Assembly (NCBI GenBank): GCA_014384505.1
Contig: JACNFT010000029.1
Span: 1 to 16,178 of the forward strand
Source of the DNA: Cryomorphaceae bacterium
GTDB taxonomy: Bacteria > Bacteroidota > Bacteroidia > Flavobacteriales > BACL11
Direction of reading: 5' to 3'
DNA: 16,178 nt
Of the stretch, positions 7,840-14,529 are shown piece after piece. Below the pieces are notes generated by a model that had not been told where the DNA came from, ran no database searches, and worked only from the letters and a program-made list of their open reading frames with translations. The position numbers and the translations under genes are program-made. Numbering within the stretch: the first letter of the stretch is position 1; the number at the start of each line of letters is the position of its first letter.

Positions 7840-7847
7840 TAAATTTG
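7840..7847 (+). promoter_or_regulatory. -7 promoter element of the paaABCD operon
   Basis: TAAATTTG followed by CA matches the consensus exactly and resembles the element before the phosphohexomutase gene. It ends 18 bases before ATG 7866. It also spans the TTG at 7845, so that TTG cannot be the paaA start if this promoter is used. No -33 TTG is evident. Confidence 0.55.
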
Positions 7848-7865
7848 CACAACAAAATATTTACT

Positions 7866-8789
7866 ATGAACGAAATTAAATTTCAAGAGCGCATAGATGC
7901 CGAGAAGAAGATTGAACCTAAGGACTGGATGCCGGATGCTTATCGTAAGCACTTAATTCGTCAAATTTCCCAACATGCCCATTCAGAAATTATTGGAATG
8001 CAACCTGAAGGAAATTGGATTACTAGAGCCCCATCACTTAGAGCAAAAATGATATTATTAGCCAAAGTACAGGATGAAGCAGGACATGGTTTGTATTTAT
8101 ATTCCGCTTGTGAAACTTTAGGTATTTCTCGTGAAGAATTAGTACAACAACTCCATGATGGAAAAGCAAAGTACTCGTCAATATTTAATTATCCTACTTT
8201 AAGTTGGGCGGATATGGGTGCTGTTGGCTGGTTAGTTGATGGTGCTGCAATTGTAAATCAAGTTTCATTGCAAAGAACTTCTTACGGTCCTTACTCCAGA
8301 GGAATGGTTAAAATTTGTAAAGAAGAAAGTTTCCACCAACGCCAAGGGTATGAAATAATGGCAGAAATGGCAAAAGGAACACTTGAACAAAAAGCTATGG
8401 CACAGGATGCATTAAATCGTTTTTGGTGGCCTTCAATTATGATGTTTGGCCCACAAGATTCTGATTCTCCAAGAACAGGAAATGCTATGAAATGGAAGAT
8501 AAAAAGACAAACCAATGACGATTTACGTCAAGATTTTATTAATAAAACAGTTGGGCAAGCTGAACTGATTGGGCTTACCATTCCTGACCCTGATTTAAAA
8601 TGGAATGCCGAAAGAGGGCATTATGATTTTGGAGAAATGGATTGGGATGAATTCTGGAGTGTAGTAAATGGAAATGGACCTTGTAACAAACAAAGGTTAG
8701 CCCATCATAAAAAAGCACATGATGAAGGACAATGGGTGCGTGATGCTGCAAAAGCTTACGCAAAAAAACAAGAATTAGTAGCAAATTAA
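7866..8789 (+). CDS. paaA: Phenylacetyl-CoA 1,2-epoxidase catalytic subunit PaaA
   Basis: The 307-aa catalytic alpha subunit of the bacterial diiron monooxygenase inserts one oxygen atom into the ring of phenylacetyl-CoA. Ferritin-like diiron ligands are visible: E41 in SEIIGMQPEGNW, the DEAGH motif (E71, H74) and EESFH (E154, H157), with D125 (GWLVDGAA) also likely. The blocks around these motifs match PaaA closely. ATG 7866 is chosen over TTG 7845 because the TTG lies inside the -7 promoter element and the seven extra residues are atypical. paaB follows after 10 bp. The partners PaaB, PaaC and PaaD are next in line and PaaE is divergent, giving a complete epoxidase set. Confidence 0.97.
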   Translation: MNEIKFQERIDAEKKIEPKDWMPDAYRKHLIRQISQHAHSEIIGMQPEGNWITRAPSLRAKMILLAKVQDEAGHGLYLYSACETLGISREELVQQLHDGKAKYSSIFNYPTLSWADMGAVGWLVDGAAIVNQVSLQRTSYGPYSRGMVKICKEESFHQRQGYEIMAEMAKGTLEQKAMAQDALNRFWWPSIMMFGPQDSDSPRTGNAMKWKIKRQTNDDLRQDFINKTVGQAELIGLTIPDPDLKWNAERGHYDFGEMDWDEFWSVVNGNGPCNKQRLAHHKKAHDEGQWVRDAAKAYAKKQELVAN

Positions 8790-8799
8790 ATAGAGAATT

Positions 8800-9084
8800 A
8801 TGGCAGAAAACGCAACAGTTTGGGAAGTATTTATTCAAAGTAAAAATGGCTTAGCACACAAGCATGCAGGAAATGTACATGCTGACGATAAAGTTATGGC
8901 TTTGGAAAATGCAAGAGAATTATACACAAGAAGAAATGAAGGCTCGTGTATTTGGGTTGTAAAATCAGAATATATTATCTCGTCAGAAACAGAAGATAGT
9001 GAAGCATTTTTCGATCCTTCTAATGACAAAATGTACCGCCATCCTACTTTTTACACTATGCCTGAGGGCTCAAAACACATTTAA
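8800..9084 (+). CDS. paaB: Phenylacetyl-CoA epoxidase subunit PaaB
   Basis: This small 94-aa subunit has the usual family length. PaaB bridges PaaAC heterodimers in the multicomponent epoxidase and has no known active site. The segment VWEVFIQSKNGLAHKHAG (6-23) and the following HADDKVMALENARELYTRRNEG are characteristic, as is the ending with an FDPSNDKMYRHPTFYT-like stretch. Its stop overlaps the first paaC ATG by one base (TAATG), which implies translational coupling. Confidence 0.96.
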   Translation: MAENATVWEVFIQSKNGLAHKHAGNVHADDKVMALENARELYTRRNEGSCIWVVKSEYIISSETEDSEAFFDPSNDKMYRHPTFYTMPEGSKHI

Positions 9085-9833
9085 TGATGAGTAGTTTATT
9101 TACATATACGCTAAGAATAGCAGATAGCTCACTTATTTTAGGACAAAGAATGTCAGAATGGTGTTCAAAAGGCCCAACCTTAGAGGAAGACATTGCAATG
9201 TCAAACATTTCATTGGATATGTTTGGGCAAGCAAACGGTTTCTATCAATATGCAGCCCAATTGGATGGCTTGAAATCAGCTGATGAATTAGCGTTTAGAA
9301 GAAATGAAAGAGAGTTTTTTAATCATCAATTAGTGGAACAAGAAAACGGTAATTTCGGGAACACAATTGTGAGGAACTTTTTGCATGATACCTTTAACTT
9401 TTTATTTTATACTCAGCTAGCTAATAGTAAAGATGAAACTCTTTCAGCATTGGCTCATAAATCCTTAAAAGAGGTGAAATATCATTTGCGACACTCTAGC
9501 AATTGGCTAGTTCGTTTAGGAGACGGAACAAAAGAAAGTAATGCTAAAACTCAAGTTGCATTAAATGAATTATGGATGTATACTGATGAAATTTTTGAGA
9601 TGGATACTTTGGATACAGAATTATTCAATAAGGGAATTGCAGTTGACAATTCAGCATTAAAATCAGACTGGGATGCAATGATTAACAACACCCTTGCAAA
9701 AGCAAAATTAATTCGTCCTGAAGATGAATATATGGCAACAGGAGGTAAAAAAGGATTGCATACAGAGTACTTAGGATTTATTTTATCTGAGATGCAGTAT
9801 TTACAGAGAGCATATCCTAATGCAAAGTGGTAA
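9084..9833 (+). CDS. paaC: Phenylacetyl-CoA epoxidase structural subunit PaaC
   Basis: The 249-aa ferritin-like subunit pairs with PaaA; family knowledge assigns it a structural rather than catalytic role. Diagnostic blocks are EDIAMSNISLDMFGQA (35-50), EVKYHLRHSSNWLVRLGDGT (130-149) and a C-terminal GLHTEYLGFILSEMQYLQRA segment. Two adjacent ATG codons (9084 and 9087) could both serve as start; the first overlaps the paaB stop by one base. The 3' end overlaps paaD by 14 bp. Confidence 0.96.
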   Translation: MMSSLFTYTLRIADSSLILGQRMSEWCSKGPTLEEDIAMSNISLDMFGQANGFYQYAAQLDGLKSADELAFRRNEREFFNHQLVEQENGNFGNTIVRNFLHDTFNFLFYTQLANSKDETLSALAHKSLKEVKYHLRHSSNWLVRLGDGTKESNAKTQVALNELWMYTDEIFEMDTLDTELFNKGIAVDNSALKSDWDAMINNTLAKAKLIRPEDEYMATGGKKGLHTEYLGFILSEMQYLQRAYPNAKW

Positions 9834-10272
9834 CACAAAATTTGTTTGGGAACTTCTAAATACAGTTCCTGACCCTGAAATTCCTGTAATTTCAGTTGTA
9901 GAGCTAGGCGTTATTCGTGAAGTAAAATTTGAAAATAACTCCTATACGATTTCTATTACTCCTACTTATTCGGGCTGCCCTGCTGTTAAAACATTTATGG
10001 ACGACATAAAAAGTTGTTTACTAGAAAATAGCATTGATAATTTTGAGTTAAAAATAGTTTATGCCCCAGCATGGACTACAAAATGGATGACTGATGAAAC
10101 CAAAGAAAAACTCAGAAAGTACGGAATAGCTCCGCCTTCAAATATTGTTATTTGTCCACAATGTAATTCAAAAAACACTACACTAATTAGTGAATTTGGG
10201 GCAACTGCCTGTAAGTCATTATTTAAGTGCATTGACTGCTTGGAACCCTTTGAATTTTTCAAGTGTATCTAA
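9820..10272 (+). CDS. paaD: PaaD, MIP18-type Fe-S assembly factor with zinc-finger tail
   Basis: This 150-aa protein is needed for maturation of the epoxidase system and is thought to help build an iron-sulfur or metal centre. The N-terminal MIP18/DUF59 domain shows DPEIPVISVVELGVIREV (18-35) and the conserved cysteine C53 in TYSGCP. The C-terminal part has the PaaD-specific cysteine pattern C112-x2-C115, C131, C137-x2-C140 and C149, a probable zinc or metal site, in the SEFGATACKSLFKC context. ATG 9820 is the only sensible start and lies inside paaC, 14 bp before its end. After the stop there are 56 bp before paaG, the largest gap inside the operon apart from the lipoprotein region. Confidence 0.95.
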   Translation: MQSGNTKFVWELLNTVPDPEIPVISVVELGVIREVKFENNSYTISITPTYSGCPAVKTFMDDIKSCLLENSIDNFELKIVYAPAWTTKWMTDETKEKLRKYGIAPPSNIVICPQCNSKNTTLISEFGATACKSLFKCIDCLEPFEFFKCI

Positions 10273-10308
10273 CACTCGTTTAAACCCCATATTTTTCTTA
10301 TTTTAGCG

Positions 10309-10328
10309 GCTTAAATCTATATTTAAGC
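10309..10328 (+). promoter_or_regulatory. Perfect 8-bp inverted repeat abutting the paaG start codon
   Basis: GCTTAAAT and ATTTAAGC flank a 4-base loop (CTAT), and the second arm ends exactly one base before ATG 10329. In mRNA this would form a hairpin next to the start codon. In DNA it is a 20-bp dyad that could bind a dimeric repressor. Imperfect -7-like boxes (TATTTTTC at 10290-10297) lie just upstream, so a second operon promoter with an operator is possible. The symmetry is seen directly; the function is inference. Confidence 0.45.
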
Positions 10329-11099
10329 ATGATACAATACGAATTAATTGAAGGAGTAGGTAAAATTACCTTAAACCGACCAGAAAAATATCACTCTTTC
10401 GTAAGAGAGATGGCTTTACAATTACAAGAAGTACTAGTCAATTGCAAAGAAGATAAAGCAGTAAGAGCTATCCTAATTACAGCAACAGGAAAAGCCTTTT
10501 GTGCTGGACAGGATTTAGGTGAGGCTACTGATCCTAACGGACCAAAACTTACACAAATAGTTCAGGAACACTATAACCCAATTATTAGGAAAATTCGAAA
10601 TATTGAAAAGCCAGTTGTAGCGGCCGTTAATGGTGTGGCAGCAGGAGCAGGAGCAAGTATAGCCTTAGCGTGTGATATTGTTGTAGCTTGCGAAAGCGCA
10701 TCATTCATACAGGCATTTAGCAAGATAGGTTTGATCCCTGATAGTGGAGGAACTTACTTTTTACCAAGATTAGTTGGGATACAAAAAGCAGCTGCTTTAA
10801 TGATGACTGCCGAACCTGTTTCTGCAAAAGATGCTGTAGATATGGGGATGATTTACAAAGCATTTTCAGATGATAGTTTTGAACAGGAAAGTTGGAAATT
10901 AGTTAGTAAATTAGCGGCAATGCCAACCAAAGGGTTAGGACTTACAAAGCGATTATTGAATGCATCATATAACAATGATTTGGAACAACAACTTACTATG
11001 GAAGATAAGTACCAAACAATTGCAGGGAATTCATACGATTTCAAAGAAGGAGTAGAAGCATTTTTAGAGAAAAGAAAACCAACCTTTAAAGGCGAATAA
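10329..11099 (+). CDS. paaG: Ring 1,2-epoxyphenylacetyl-CoA isomerase PaaG (enoyl-CoA hydratase family)
   Basis: This 256-aa crotonase-fold enzyme should convert the epoxide made by PaaABCE to oxepin-CoA, and may also shift the double bond of the later linear intermediate. The oxyanion-hole segments are CAGQDL (58-63) and NGVAAGAGAS (101-110). The catalytic aspartate of isomerases is D138 in GLIPDSGGTYFLPR. The LIPDSGG form and the C-terminal YDFKEGVEAFLEKRKPTF match PaaG better than the hydratase PaaF, which normally has a glutamate pair. A hairpin abuts its start. paaH follows with no spacer (TAA then ATG at 11100). PaaG is preferred over a generic enoyl-CoA hydratase on context plus the aspartate. 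Confidence 0.93.
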   Translation: MIQYELIEGVGKITLNRPEKYHSFVREMALQLQEVLVNCKEDKAVRAILITATGKAFCAGQDLGEATDPNGPKLTQIVQEHYNPIIRKIRNIEKPVVAAVNGVAAGAGASIALACDIVVACESASFIQAFSKIGLIPDSGGTYFLPRLVGIQKAAALMMTAEPVSAKDAVDMGMIYKAFSDDSFEQESWKLVSKLAAMPTKGLGLTKRLLNASYNNDLEQQLTMEDKYQTIAGNSYDFKEGVEAFLEKRKPTFKGE

Positions 11100-12251
11100 A
11101 TGATGAAAGTAAGTGTAATTGGAGCAGGAACTATGGGAGCAGGAATTGCTCAGATTGCCGCTACAAATGGTCATAAAGTTTGCCTTTATGATTCTTTTGA
11201 TGGAGCAATAGAAACGGCTGAAACCAAACTAAAAAAAATACTTAACAGACTAGTTGAAAAAGAAAGAATTACTCAACAAGATAATGAAGCTATTCTTGGA
11301 AGGATTAATTTCACAAAAGATATAAAAGATGTCTCAGGAAGTGGATTAGTTATTGAAGCTATAATTGAAAATCTTGAAATTAAACAAAAGGTATTTACTG
11401 AAATTGAGAGTCTAGTGGATGAGAACTGTATTATTGCTTCCAATACCTCTTCCCTATCAATAGCCTCTATTGCTGCAGCTTGTGAAAAGGCAGAAAGAGT
11501 AGTTGGAATTCATTTTTTTAACCCAGCACCATTGATGCCTCTAGTTGAAATTATTCCTTCAGTACAAACTTCAGAAAGTACTTTGACTAAAGCAAAAGCA
11601 ATCATTAATTCTTGGAAGAAAATAACGGTTATAGCAAAAGATACTCCAGGGTTTATTGTAAATCGTGTGGCTCGTCCTTTTTATGGTGAAGCACTTAGGA
11701 TTTATGAAGAAGGAGTAGCTGATTTTGCTACTATCGATTGGGCAATGCGTGAAATTGGAGGGTTCCGTATGGGGCCTTTTCAACTGATGGATTATATAGG
11801 AAACGACATTAACTATACAGTTACAGAAACTGTATTTACTGCCTTCTATTTTGACCCTAGATATAAGCCTTCTTTCACTCAGAAAAGAATGATGGAAGCA
11901 GGATACTTAGGCAGAAAGTCAGGAAGAGGATATTATGACTATTCAGCTGATACGCCAAATGCAAATGAGGATAGAGAACTAGGAAAAAAGATTTTATGGA
12001 GGATTTTGGCTATGCTGATTAATGAAGCAGCTGATGCGCTTTTCCTAAATATTGCGACAAAAGAGGATATTGATTTATCCATGACTAAAGGCGTAAATTA
12101 CCCTAAAGGATTACTTGCTTGGGCTGATGAAATAGGAATCAAAAATGTACTGAGTCAACTGGAAGATTTACAAGCAGAATATGGAGAGGATAGATACCGA
12201 CCTTCCCCTTTACTAAAACAAATGGTACGAGAAAATAAAACTTTTTACTAA
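11100..12251 (+). CDS. paaH: 3-hydroxyacyl-CoA dehydrogenase, PaaH-like
   Basis: This 383-aa NAD-dependent enzyme should oxidise 3-hydroxyadipyl-CoA to 3-oxoadipyl-CoA in the lower pathway. The Rossmann motif is VIGAGTMGAGIAQ (6-18). The catalytic block includes S117 in NTSSLS, H138 in GIHFFNPAPLMPLVE and E150. The C-terminal 3HCDH domain starts near 184 (PGFIVNRVARPFYGEA), and a second, shorter helical unit covers about 296-380. Escherichia coli PaaH is longer (about 475 aa), so this is a compact version with a reduced second C-terminal domain, without any sign of frameshift or truncation. ATG 11100 and ATG 11103 are both possible starts. The dehydrogenase family is certain; PaaH is assigned by operon position. 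Confidence 0.92.
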   Translation: MMKVSVIGAGTMGAGIAQIAATNGHKVCLYDSFDGAIETAETKLKKILNRLVEKERITQQDNEAILGRINFTKDIKDVSGSGLVIEAIIENLEIKQKVFTEIESLVDENCIIASNTSSLSIASIAAACEKAERVVGIHFFNPAPLMPLVEIIPSVQTSESTLTKAKAIINSWKKITVIAKDTPGFIVNRVARPFYGEALRIYEEGVADFATIDWAMREIGGFRMGPFQLMDYIGNDINYTVTETVFTAFYFDPRYKPSFTQKRMMEAGYLGRKSGRGYYDYSADTPNANEDRELGKKILWRILAMLINEAADALFLNIATKEDIDLSMTKGVNYPKGLLAWADEIGIKNVLSQLEDLQAEYGEDRYRPSPLLKQMVRENKTFY

Positions 12252-12252
12252 A

Positions 12253-12672
12253 ATGAATTTAGCAAAAAAAGTAGTAAATAAAATGATAAGCGGAGATGCT
12301 TTTAGCCAGTGGCTAGGCATTGAGGTTTTGGAAATTGCTACTGGTTTTTGTAAATTGCAACTAAAAGTAAGAGAGGAAATGACAAATGGATTTGATATTG
12401 CTCATGGAGGTATTGCTTATTCCCTAGCAGATAGTTGTTTGGCCTTTGCTGCAAATGCGGATGGAATACAGGCCGTATCTATTGAAACTTCTATTTCGCA
12501 TACTAAAAAAGTAGTAAGTGGAGATATACTTACTGCTACTAGTAAAGAAATTAATAAAAGCAGTAAAACCGCATTATATTACATAACAATTACTAACCAA
12601 AATAAGCTAGAAATTGCTCATTTTAAAGGCACAGTTTTTCGTACTGAAAAAGAGTGGTTTCCTAAAAAATAG
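12253..12672 (+). CDS. paaI: Hotdog-fold thioesterase PaaI
   Basis: The 139-aa protein belongs to the PaaI hotdog thioesterases, which hydrolyse ring-hydroxylated phenylacetyl-CoA thioesters and are thought to rescue CoA trapped in dead-end intermediates. The signature is NGFDIAHGGIAYSLAD (45-60): H51-G52-G53 and D60 correspond to the CHGG...LAD catalytic segment of characterised PaaI. SIETSISHTKKVVSGD (81-96 region) is the second family block. It begins one base after the paaH stop, so it is in the same transcript. Confidence 0.93.
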   Translation: MNLAKKVVNKMISGDAFSQWLGIEVLEIATGFCKLQLKVREEMTNGFDIAHGGIAYSLADSCLAFAANADGIQAVSIETSISHTKKVVSGDILTATSKEINKSSKTALYYITITNQNKLEIAHFKGTVFRTEKEWFPKK

Positions 12673-12721
12673 AATTATGAAATACAAAGTATTCACGAAT
12701 ACGATTAAGAAAATAAACAAT

Positions 12722-12832
12722 ATGAGTAAAAAAACTATCCTAATCTTATTATGCCTAACCTTTATTTTATCAGCTTGTAGTACTAGCCGTAAGTGTGATG
12801 GTGGAAAAAAGATTAAAACAGAAATGTGGTAA
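12722..12832 (+). CDS. 36-residue lipoprotein inside the paa operon
   Basis: An ATG at 12722 opens a 36-aa frame with a lipoprotein signal peptide: basic start MSKK, hydrophobic core TILILLCLTFIL, and lipobox LSAC with Cys19. The predicted mature peptide is only 18 residues, CSTSRKCDGGKKIKTEMW. An upstream in-frame ATG at 12677 would add 15 residues in front of the lysines; it spoils the signal peptide, so 12722 is preferred, although 12677 lies just 5 bp after paaI. No family is recognised with certainty, although similar very small lipoproteins occur in Bacteroidetes genomes. It sits between paaI and paaJ with a hairpin over its stop codon. An envelope protein among cytosolic CoA enzymes is odd. 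A role is unknown. Confidence 0.65.
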   Translation: MSKKTILILLCLTFILSACSTSRKCDGGKKIKTEMW

Positions 12833-12839
12833 AACCACA
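12825..12839 (+). promoter_or_regulatory. 6-bp hairpin over the lipoprotein stop codon, upstream of paaJ
   Basis: TGTGGT and ACCACA pair around a 3-base AAA loop and enclose the stop codon TAA (12830-12832). There is no T-run after it, so it is not a standard intrinsic terminator. It could slow ribosomes or exonucleases or tune paaJ expression, whose ATG is 15 bp downstream. The pairing is visible; the effect is a guess. Confidence 0.35.
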
Positions 12840-12854
12840 AACTAAAAATAAATT

Positions 12855-14054
12855 ATGACCTATATAATTGATGCAATAAGAACTCCAATCGGAAATTTTG
12901 GAGGTACGCTTAAGGAAGTAAGAACTGATGATTTAGGAGCAATTACAATCAGAGAATTGGTAAAAAGAACAGGAATTGATGCTAGTAAAATTGATGATGT
13001 AATTTTAGGATGTGCTAATCAAGCTGGAGAGGACAACAGAAATGTAGCCCGAATGTCCTTACTCTTAGCAGGATTACCATTCACAGTTCCAGGGGAAACA
13101 GTCAATAGATTATGTGCTTCTGGGATGTCATCCGTAATTCATGCGCATAGAGCTATTGCAGCTGGAGATGGAGATTTATTTATTGCTGGTGGAGTAGAAA
13201 ATATGACAAGAGGACCTTGGGTAATTTCAAAAGTTTCTAAGCCTTTTGGTAGAGATGCTCAAATGCATGATTCTTCTTTTGGTTGGCGTTTTGTCAATAA
13301 AAAAATGAAGGAACTCTATGGAGTTGATGGAATGGGAAATACTGCAGAAAATCTAGCTGAAAAATACAATATCTCCCGTGAGGACCAAGATCTATTTGCC
13401 TACAATTCCCAAATGAAAGCGGCAAGAGCTCAGCAGGAAGGAAGGTTTGATGAAGAAATAGTAGCAGTAGAAATCCCACAAAGAAAAAAAGACCCAATCA
13501 TTTTTAGTAAAGATGAATTCATAAAAACAAATACAACTACTGAGATATTAGGAAAACTAAGAGCTGCCTTCAAAAAAGAAGGAGGAACAGTTACTGCAGG
13601 AAATGCTTCAGGCCTTAATGATGGATCAGCTGCAATGCTTTTATCATCAGAAAAAGGAATGAAAGAAAATAACCTCACTCCCATTGCTAAAATTGTAAGT
13701 TCTGCAGTTGTAGGTGTTGAGCCAAGAATCATGGGAATTGGACCTGTCATGGCATCCAATAAAGCCCTTGAAAAAGCAGGATTAACATTGGAAGATATGG
13801 ATATTATTGAACTCAATGAAGCATTTTCAGCTCAAGCTTTAGCTTGTATCCGTGAGTGGGGACTAGAAGATAATGACCCAAGAATAAACCCAAATGGTGG
13901 AGCAATTGCATTAGGACATCCACTTGGGGTAAGTGGAACAAGAATTTTACAAACTGCTGCTATTGAACTTAAAAAACAAAATAAGCGATATGCCTTAGTT
14001 ACTATGTGTATTGGCGTTGGGCAAGGATATGCTACAATAATTGAAAGAGTATAA
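12855..14054 (+). CDS. paaJ: 3-oxoadipyl-CoA / 3-oxo-5,6-dehydrosuberyl-CoA thiolase PaaJ
   Basis: The 399-aa thiolase should perform the two thiolytic cleavages of the pathway, releasing acetyl-CoA and finally succinyl-CoA. All catalytic residues are present: nucleophile Cys87 in NRLCASGMSSV (84-94), NEAF (321-324), His355 in GHPLGVSGTR (354-363) and the acid-base Cys385 in CIGVGQG (385-391). The FGRDAQMHDSSFGWRFVN segment near 131-148 is typical of adipyl-CoA-type thiolases. Length is normal. It starts 22 bp after the lipoprotein, and the next gene begins one base after its stop. Confidence 0.94.
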   Translation: MTYIIDAIRTPIGNFGGTLKEVRTDDLGAITIRELVKRTGIDASKIDDVILGCANQAGEDNRNVARMSLLLAGLPFTVPGETVNRLCASGMSSVIHAHRAIAAGDGDLFIAGGVENMTRGPWVISKVSKPFGRDAQMHDSSFGWRFVNKKMKELYGVDGMGNTAENLAEKYNISREDQDLFAYNSQMKAARAQQEGRFDEEIVAVEIPQRKKDPIIFSKDEFIKTNTTTEILGKLRAAFKKEGGTVTAGNASGLNDGSAAMLLSSEKGMKENNLTPIAKIVSSAVVGVEPRIMGIGPVMASNKALEKAGLTLEDMDIIELNEAFSAQALACIREWGLEDNDPRINPNGGAIALGHPLGVSGTRILQTAAIELKKQNKRYALVTMCIGVGQGYATIIERV

Positions 14055-14055
14055 A

Positions 14056-14511
14056 ATGACATTAAAAGAATTTAAAAGCAGTTTAGAAAACAGAAAAGAA
14101 TTATCTTTTATAATTGAAAATGGAATAAAAATTCCAGCCTATTTTCATATTACTGAAATGGGAGTAAAAACCAAACACTTTATGGATTGTGGCGGAGTAA
14201 TGAGAAAAGATTCTAAAATAACTTTTCAATTATGGACTTCAGAGGACTATGATCATAGATTATCAAGTTATAAATTATCTGGAATAATTAAAAAAGCAGA
14301 AACATTAATTAAAGAAGATTTAGTTAATTTAGAAATTGAGATGGAATACCAAGATTATACAATTGGAATTTATTCTGTTAATTTAATAGATGATAAATAT
14401 ATATTAGAACCAACTTTAACTGATTGTTTAGCAAAAGAAGCTTGTGGTATTGATGAAACTAAACAAGAAATAGAAACAAGTGAATGTTGCACAAGTGATG
14501 GTTGTTGTTAA
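14056..14511 (+). CDS. DUF6428-like protein with cysteine-rich C-terminus
   Basis: This 151-aa soluble protein resembles, from memory, the DUF6428 family of Bacteroidetes, seen in other genomes near arsenic-resistance genes. Recognisable blocks are AYFHITEMGVKTKHFMDCGG (28-47), TFQLWTSEDYDHRL (57-70) and TDCLAKEACGID (121-132). The C-terminus is SECCTSDGCC, two Cys pairs that could bind a thiophilic metal. H31, H41 and C45 might also be ligands. ATG 14056 follows the paaJ stop by one base and is preferred to an upstream TTG inside paaJ. paaY follows after 18 bp, so it is part of the operon. The reading frame looks richer in A+T than the flanking paa genes, which may indicate separate acquisition. 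No arsenic genes are visible here, and its job is unknown. Confidence 0.78.
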   Translation: MTLKEFKSSLENRKELSFIIENGIKIPAYFHITEMGVKTKHFMDCGGVMRKDSKITFQLWTSEDYDHRLSSYKLSGIIKKAETLIKEDLVNLEIEMEYQDYTIGIYSVNLIDDKYILEPTLTDCLAKEACGIDETKQEIETSECCTSDGCC

Positions 14512-14529
14512 AAATTTAAAAAACTATTA

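Noticed and set aside
7845..7865. TTG 7845 as the start of paaA, giving seven extra residues
   Set aside because: The TTG lies inside the -7 promoter element and an ATG at 7866 fits the family start better.
8291..8838. Two minus-strand frames opposite paaA (8291-8515 and 8575-8838)
   Set aside because: They are shadows of a strongly conserved gene, with no recognisable protein features.
10262..10276. Terminator after paaD (AGTGT/ACACT)
   Set aside because: The stem is only 5 bp and weak, the T-rich stretch is well downstream, and the operon clearly continues with paaG.
10329..11099. Assignment of the crotonase gene as paaF (hydratase)
   Set aside because: The active-site region carries a single aspartate in LIPDSGG and the C-terminus matches PaaG; the paired glutamates expected of a hydratase are not seen.
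12614..12721. Longer versions of the small lipoprotein starting inside paaI or at ATG 12677
   Set aside because: They put a polar or charged stretch before the signal peptide; the ATG at 12722 gives a textbook lipoprotein signal. The 12677 start cannot be fully excluded.
13430..13816. Open frame of 128 codons on the minus strand inside paaJ
   Set aside because: It is antisense to a thiolase with all catalytic motifs, has no promoter element or family resemblance, and its composition mirrors the paaJ codons.
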